Below are positions 6,392 through 8,807 of a stretch of DNA of 8,807 nucleotides, in pieces. Numbering within the stretch: the first letter of the stretch is position 1; each line of letters begins with the position of its first letter. This stretch comes from Caldisericota bacterium (GTDB taxonomy: Bacteria; Bipolaricaulota; Bipolaricaulia; Bipolaricaulales; Bipolaricaulaceae): assembly GCA_013151115.1 (NCBI GenBank), contig JAADIW010000008.1:1-8807 (forward strand), written 5' to 3'. Below the pieces are notes generated by a model. The model did no database searches. It saw nothing but the letters and a program-made list of their open reading frames with translations, and had not been told where the DNA came from. The translations under genes were made by a program, and so were the position numbers.

Positions 6392-7434
6392 TTTCGTGCC
6401 TTTTCCTGGGCGCCTGTGCCCTGGGAGAGATCGTGGAGATCACCCCGATCCTAACCACTCCCGCCGAACCGCGCTACTTCCACCGGGCGCTGGGGGCGAT
6501 CCAGGGGGCCCGCGAGGAGGTCCTCGTCATGCTGTCCGACTGCCGTCGGTACCCGGGGGACAGCCCGGTGAACGCCCTGACGGGGGCCTTGGCGGAGGCG
6601 GCGGCACGGGGCATCGCGGTGCGGGTCCTCCTCGAGCGCGGGGAGGAGCCCGTCCCCGAGAGGGAGGCGGCCTTCGCGTACCTCGCGGGGCGGGGGGTCG
6701 AGGTGCGGTGGGACGACCCCGACGTATCCCTCCACGCCAAGCTCCTCCTCGTCGACGGGGAGCTCGCCCTCCTCGGCTCCAGTCCCTGGACCTACAACGG
6801 CCTCTTCGGGAGCGTACAGATCGATCTCCTCGTGCGGTCGCGGGATGTCGCCCACATCTTCGGGGAATTCTTCCGGTTGGTGTGGGAGGGGCACTTGGAC
6901 GCGACGGTGAGGACGGGGAGCGCGGGATCCCCCGCCCTCATTCCCGTCCCGGAGCTCCCCGGGGGCGAGGCCTCGCACCTCGTGGCGGCCCGGGAGCTCC
7001 TCGCGGGCGCTGAGGCCCGGGTGGATCTCGCGCTCTACGCGCTCCGTCGCTACCCCCAGTACCCGACGAGCCCCTCCAACGAGCTCGTCTCGGGCCTCGT
7101 CGAGGCGGCGGCCCGGGGGGCACGGGTACGGGTCCTGCTCGAGGGGGGTGAAGCATACACGGATCCCCGCTTCGCGGGAGGGACCCGGGAGGTGGCCACC
7201 TACCTCCTCCTCCACGGGGTGGAGGTGCGGTTCGATCCCCCGGGGTCCACCCTGCACGCGAAGCTCCTGCTCGTGGATACGGAGGACCTGTTGGTCTCGT
7301 CGGCCAACTGGTCCTATTACTCCCTCGCGAGGAACGTGGAGGCCGGGATCGCCCTCATCGGCGTCCCCTCCCTGGGGGAGATCCTCGGCCGTTTCTTCGA
7401 GCTCCTCTGGGAGGACGCCCGCGCCCTCCCCTAG
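6376..7434 (+). CDS. Exported phospholipase D-superfamily protein with two HKD motifs
   Basis: A 352-residue protein made of two tandem PLD-like repeats, about 30-175 and 195-350. Each contains an intact HxKxxxxD motif: LHAKLLLVD with H120/K122/D127 and with H294/K296/D301. The superfamily covers phospholipases, cardiolipin synthases and nucleases such as Nuc; the two HKD motifs together form one active site and react through a phosphohistidine. The N-terminus MRIFAISCLFLGACALGE is a signal sequence with a plausible lipobox (LGAC, Cys14), so it acts outside the cytoplasm, perhaps as a lipoprotein. There are no membrane segments as in true cardiolipin synthases. After the first HKD the usual Asn is lost (SSPWTYNGL), while the second keeps SSANWSYYSLARNVE. 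I prefer the ATG at 6376 because the signal peptide begins there; the TTG at 6352 would add eight residues and overlaps the protease ribosome site. The stop is four bases from the convergent PKD gene. A nuclease or phospholipase cannot be told apart from sequence alone. Confidence 0.88.
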   Translation: MRIFAISCLFLGACALGEIVEITPILTTPAEPRYFHRALGAIQGAREEVLVMLSDCRRYPGDSPVNALTGALAEAAARGIAVRVLLERGEEPVPEREAAFAYLAGRGVEVRWDDPDVSLHAKLLLVDGELALLGSSPWTYNGLFGSVQIDLLVRSRDVAHIFGEFFRLVWEGHLDATVRTGSAGSPALIPVPELPGGEASHLVAARELLAGAEARVDLALYALRRYPQYPTSPSNELVSGLVEAAARGARVRVLLEGGEAYTDPRFAGGTREVATYLLLHGVEVRFDPPGSTLHAKLLLVDTEDLLVSSANWSYYSLARNVEAGIALIGVPSLGEILGRFFELLWEDARALP

Positions 7435-7438
7435 GGGG

Positions 7439-8086
7439 TCAGGGGCCGATGATTCCCGCGATGGGCACGGTGTGATAGCGTCCGTCGATGTAGGCCGTGG
7501 CCTTTCCCGTGAAGACGAACGCGGCCCCGGGGGAAGGGGGGTGGATCAGGTACCGGAAGGTGACCTCATCCCCGGGCCGGAGCTGGCGGGCCCACGTGCC
7601 CGTGAGCATGCCGCCTTTCGTCTTGTAGAGGTCCATGGGCTCGAGTACCTGGCCCCAACCCCACTCCGGGGGGATGGCGAGCTCGAGGCCCGGGGCGCTC
7701 AACTCCCCCTTGGCGCGGAAGGTCACGGTCACCTCCAGGGCGCCCCCCGTGGACGGTCGGACCGTCTGCCAGCAAGCGATGACGGGATCGGCCACGATCA
7801 GGGCCGCGATAGAGGCGATCACCGTGTCCCCGCGCTTCACTGTGAGGCGGACCTCGTGGGCCCCCTGGGGCACGGTCCACCGGATACGCGGCGCCTCGGT
7901 GACCCGGTCGGCCACCCCGTCACCGTCCAAATCCCAGATGAATTCCGCCCCGAGGGGGACGTCGGCCGCCCACAGGTCGATCGTCTGCCCGGGGTCCGGG
8001 GTGAAGGTGGAGACCTGGAGGGTCACCGCCCCCGCGCTCAGGGCCCCCAGGAGGATGGAACCTAAAAGGATCAAGATGTTTCTCAT
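7439..8086 (-). CDS. Exported PKD-domain protein of unknown function
   Basis: A 215-residue protein with a signal peptide (MRNILILLGSILLGALSAGA, likely cut near residue 20). Residues 23-97 look like a PKD immunoglobulin-like domain: the WDLDGDGVAD segment (51-60) is the characteristic PKD turn and also resembles a calcium-binding DxDxDG loop, followed by the pattern VPQGAHEVRLTV. Residues 104-207 form a second beta-sandwich (EVTVTFRAKG, GTWARQLRPGDEVTFRYLI). PKD domains usually mediate protein or carbohydrate contacts on secreted and surface proteins; no catalytic motif is visible. The start ATG at 8086 is preceded by GGGAGGT (8102 to 8096) at nine bases. The gene lies after the terminator of the neighbouring minus-strand gene and so probably has its own promoter in the AT-rich bases 8103-8134, though I cannot assign boxes. 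Two cysteines are few: one in the mature chain (C105) and none in the PKD domain. Confidence 0.87.
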   Translation of the reverse strand: MRNILILLGSILLGALSAGAVTLQVSTFTPDPGQTIDLWAADVPLGAEFIWDLDGDGVADRVTEAPRIRWTVPQGAHEVRLTVKRGDTVIASIAALIVADPVIACWQTVRPSTGGALEVTVTFRAKGELSAPGLELAIPPEWGWGQVLEPMDLYKTKGGMLTGTWARQLRPGDEVTFRYLIHPPSPGAAFVFTGKATAYIDGRYHTVPIAGIIGP

Positions 8087-8126
8087 CGGTGGTACACCTC
8101 CCTCGTGTAGTTCCCCGCTTTTCTTC

Positions 8127-8164
8127 TTTTAAAACCGACGGGGCGGGATGCCCCGCCCCGTCGG
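8127..8164 (-). terminator. Rho-independent terminator of the partial secreted-protein gene
   Basis: A perfect 13-bp inverted repeat (arms 8135-8147 and 8152-8164) with a four-base loop ATGC. Read on the minus strand the GC-rich hairpin is followed directly by TTTT (8134 to 8131) and an A-rich stretch. It starts 30 bases after the stop codon of the minus-strand gene at 8194 and ends 41 bases before the start of the PKD gene, so it separates the two transcripts. There is no T run on the plus-strand side, so it is one-directional. Confidence 0.85.
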
Positions 8165-8193
8165 CACGGAAGACCAGCCCGTGCTCACCCCCT

Positions 8194-8807
8194 CTAGCGA
8201 CCCTGGCATTCCTTCGGGATCACCGAGGGCATGGCCTCGCAGATCGGGGTGTCGGTGAGCCACAGGGCGATGATCTCCTTCAACGTCTCGTAATCGATCA
8301 CCGCGCCGCAGGTGTAGGGCACCTCGCTCTCCTCAAGCCAGAAGGCGATGGCGCGCTGTACCTGGGGCAGGGTGATGAGGTCGGAGAGCGAGAGGTCCAC
8401 GGTGTCCCGCTCCACGTCCCAGCGCGAGATCGCCACGAGCACGTTGAGGCACTTGGTGAGCTCCACCTGGGCATCGCCGCCGATGGCGATGTCCTCGATG
8501 CAGGGGAGACCCGTATCGGCGACCCCCACGATCTGTTCCACATCGTAGATCCCGCACCCGTCGGGCGGCGGGGGCTCGATGGGCAGGGTGGGCGGCACCT
8601 CGACCTCGTAGATAACGGTCTTGGTCTCGCCGGCCCGCAGGCGCCCGAGGTAGGTCCACTGGATCTGTGAGGGCTTGTAGACGAACCCATCGTTCTGCAG
8701 CGGGGTCACCTTCCAGCCCGTGGGGAGGTCCTCGTCGATCCCCACCGCGATCACGTCGGCGTCCGTGGTGACCTCGAGCTTCACCGTGAAGGTGTTACCG
8801 ATGGGCT
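8194..8807 (-). CDS. Secreted or surface protein, C-terminal part (5' end outside window)
   Basis: The reading frame is open to the window edge; the GTG at 8784 is internal, since the preceding codons read PIGNTFTV and continue the same strand. Numbered from that GTG, residues 1-65 finish a beta-sandwich domain (KLEVTTDADV, TGWKV, WTYLGRLRAGETKTVIYEVEVPP) of the kind found repeatedly in exported bacterial proteins. A proline-rich linker follows (66-75), then a region with six cysteines (77, 95, 112, 159, 182, 193) that could pair as disulfides outside the cell. The C-terminus has two similar helices, QVQRAIAFWLEESEVP (141-156) and TLKEIIALWLTDTPI (167-181), with a dockerin-like look but without clear EF-hand loops. 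I do not recognise the full protein. A strong terminator follows. Confidence 0.8.
   Translation of the reverse strand, partial: PIGNTFTVKLEVTTDADVIAVGIDEDLPTGWKVTPLQNDGFVYKPSQIQWTYLGRLRAGETKTVIYEVEVPPTLPIEPPPPDGCGIYDVEQIVGVADTGLPCIEDIAIGGDAQVELTKCLNVLVAISRWDVERDTVDLSLSDLITLPQVQRAIAFWLEESEVPYTCGAVIDYETLKEIIALWLTDTPICEAMPSVIPKECQGR

Noticed and set aside
6451..7257. Open frame of 268 codons on the minus strand under the HKD gene
   Set aside because: Shadow of codon bias; the plus strand has two aligned HKD repeats in frame.
7148..8065. Open frame of 305 codons on the plus strand overlapping the HKD gene and antisense to the PKD gene
   Set aside because: Arg/Ser/Gly/Pro-rich translation, no domain, and it conflicts with two well-supported genes.
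1..8807. CRISPR array, insertion sequence, phage integration next to the tRNA genes, or a known defence system
   Set aside because: No regularly spaced direct repeats, transposase, integrase or duplicated tRNA 3' end (attachment site) was found; all genes have household or envelope character.

Overview
The window is GC-rich (roughly two-thirds G+C by eye), with bacterial Shine-Dalgarno sites (AAGGAGG), a sigma70-type promoter, Rho-independent terminator structure and bacterial tRNAs. It is bacterial chromosome. Several genes encode exported proteins with PKD-like or beta-sandwich domains, and there is a Lon-like protease of the type well known from Thermus relatives. That mix would fit a deep-branching or thermophilic lineage such as Bipolaricaulota/Acetothermia, but this is an impression from protein style. 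No marker gene in the window fixes the taxonomy.

Left part, plus strand (1-3273): a long cytoplasmic diguanylate cyclase (GAF-PAS-GAF-GAF-GGDEF, frame open at the left edge), a small YfcE/MJ0936-type metallophosphoesterase, and then a five-gene tRNA cluster (Gly-GCC, Leu-UAA, initiator Met, elongator Met, Ala-CGC). The cluster has its own near-consensus promoter just upstream.

Middle, minus strand (6342 down to 3315): a Lon-like AAA+ protease followed 34 bases later by a small exported protein of unknown function. These two look like one transcription unit and run convergently into the tRNA cluster. Divergent from the protease, with only 33 bases between start codons, is a plus-strand exported or lipoprotein phospholipase-D-superfamily protein (6376-7434) built from two tandem HKD repeats.

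Right part, minus strand (8807 down to 7439): the 3' part of a secreted, cysteine-containing protein with tryptophan-leucine helix repeats at its C-terminus. It is closed by a strong 13-bp terminator hairpin and followed by a separate exported PKD-domain protein. Both appear to share a related beta-sandwich domain.

The genes do not form an obvious known pathway. The right half reads as an envelope or export neighbourhood around a cytoplasmic quality-control protease. I found no CRISPR array, insertion sequence, phage gene or recognisable defence system. The most interesting points are the Walker B substitution in the Lon-like protease, the asymmetric HKD duplication, the A1:A72 initiator tRNA and the unusually tight, mixed-CCA tRNA cluster.
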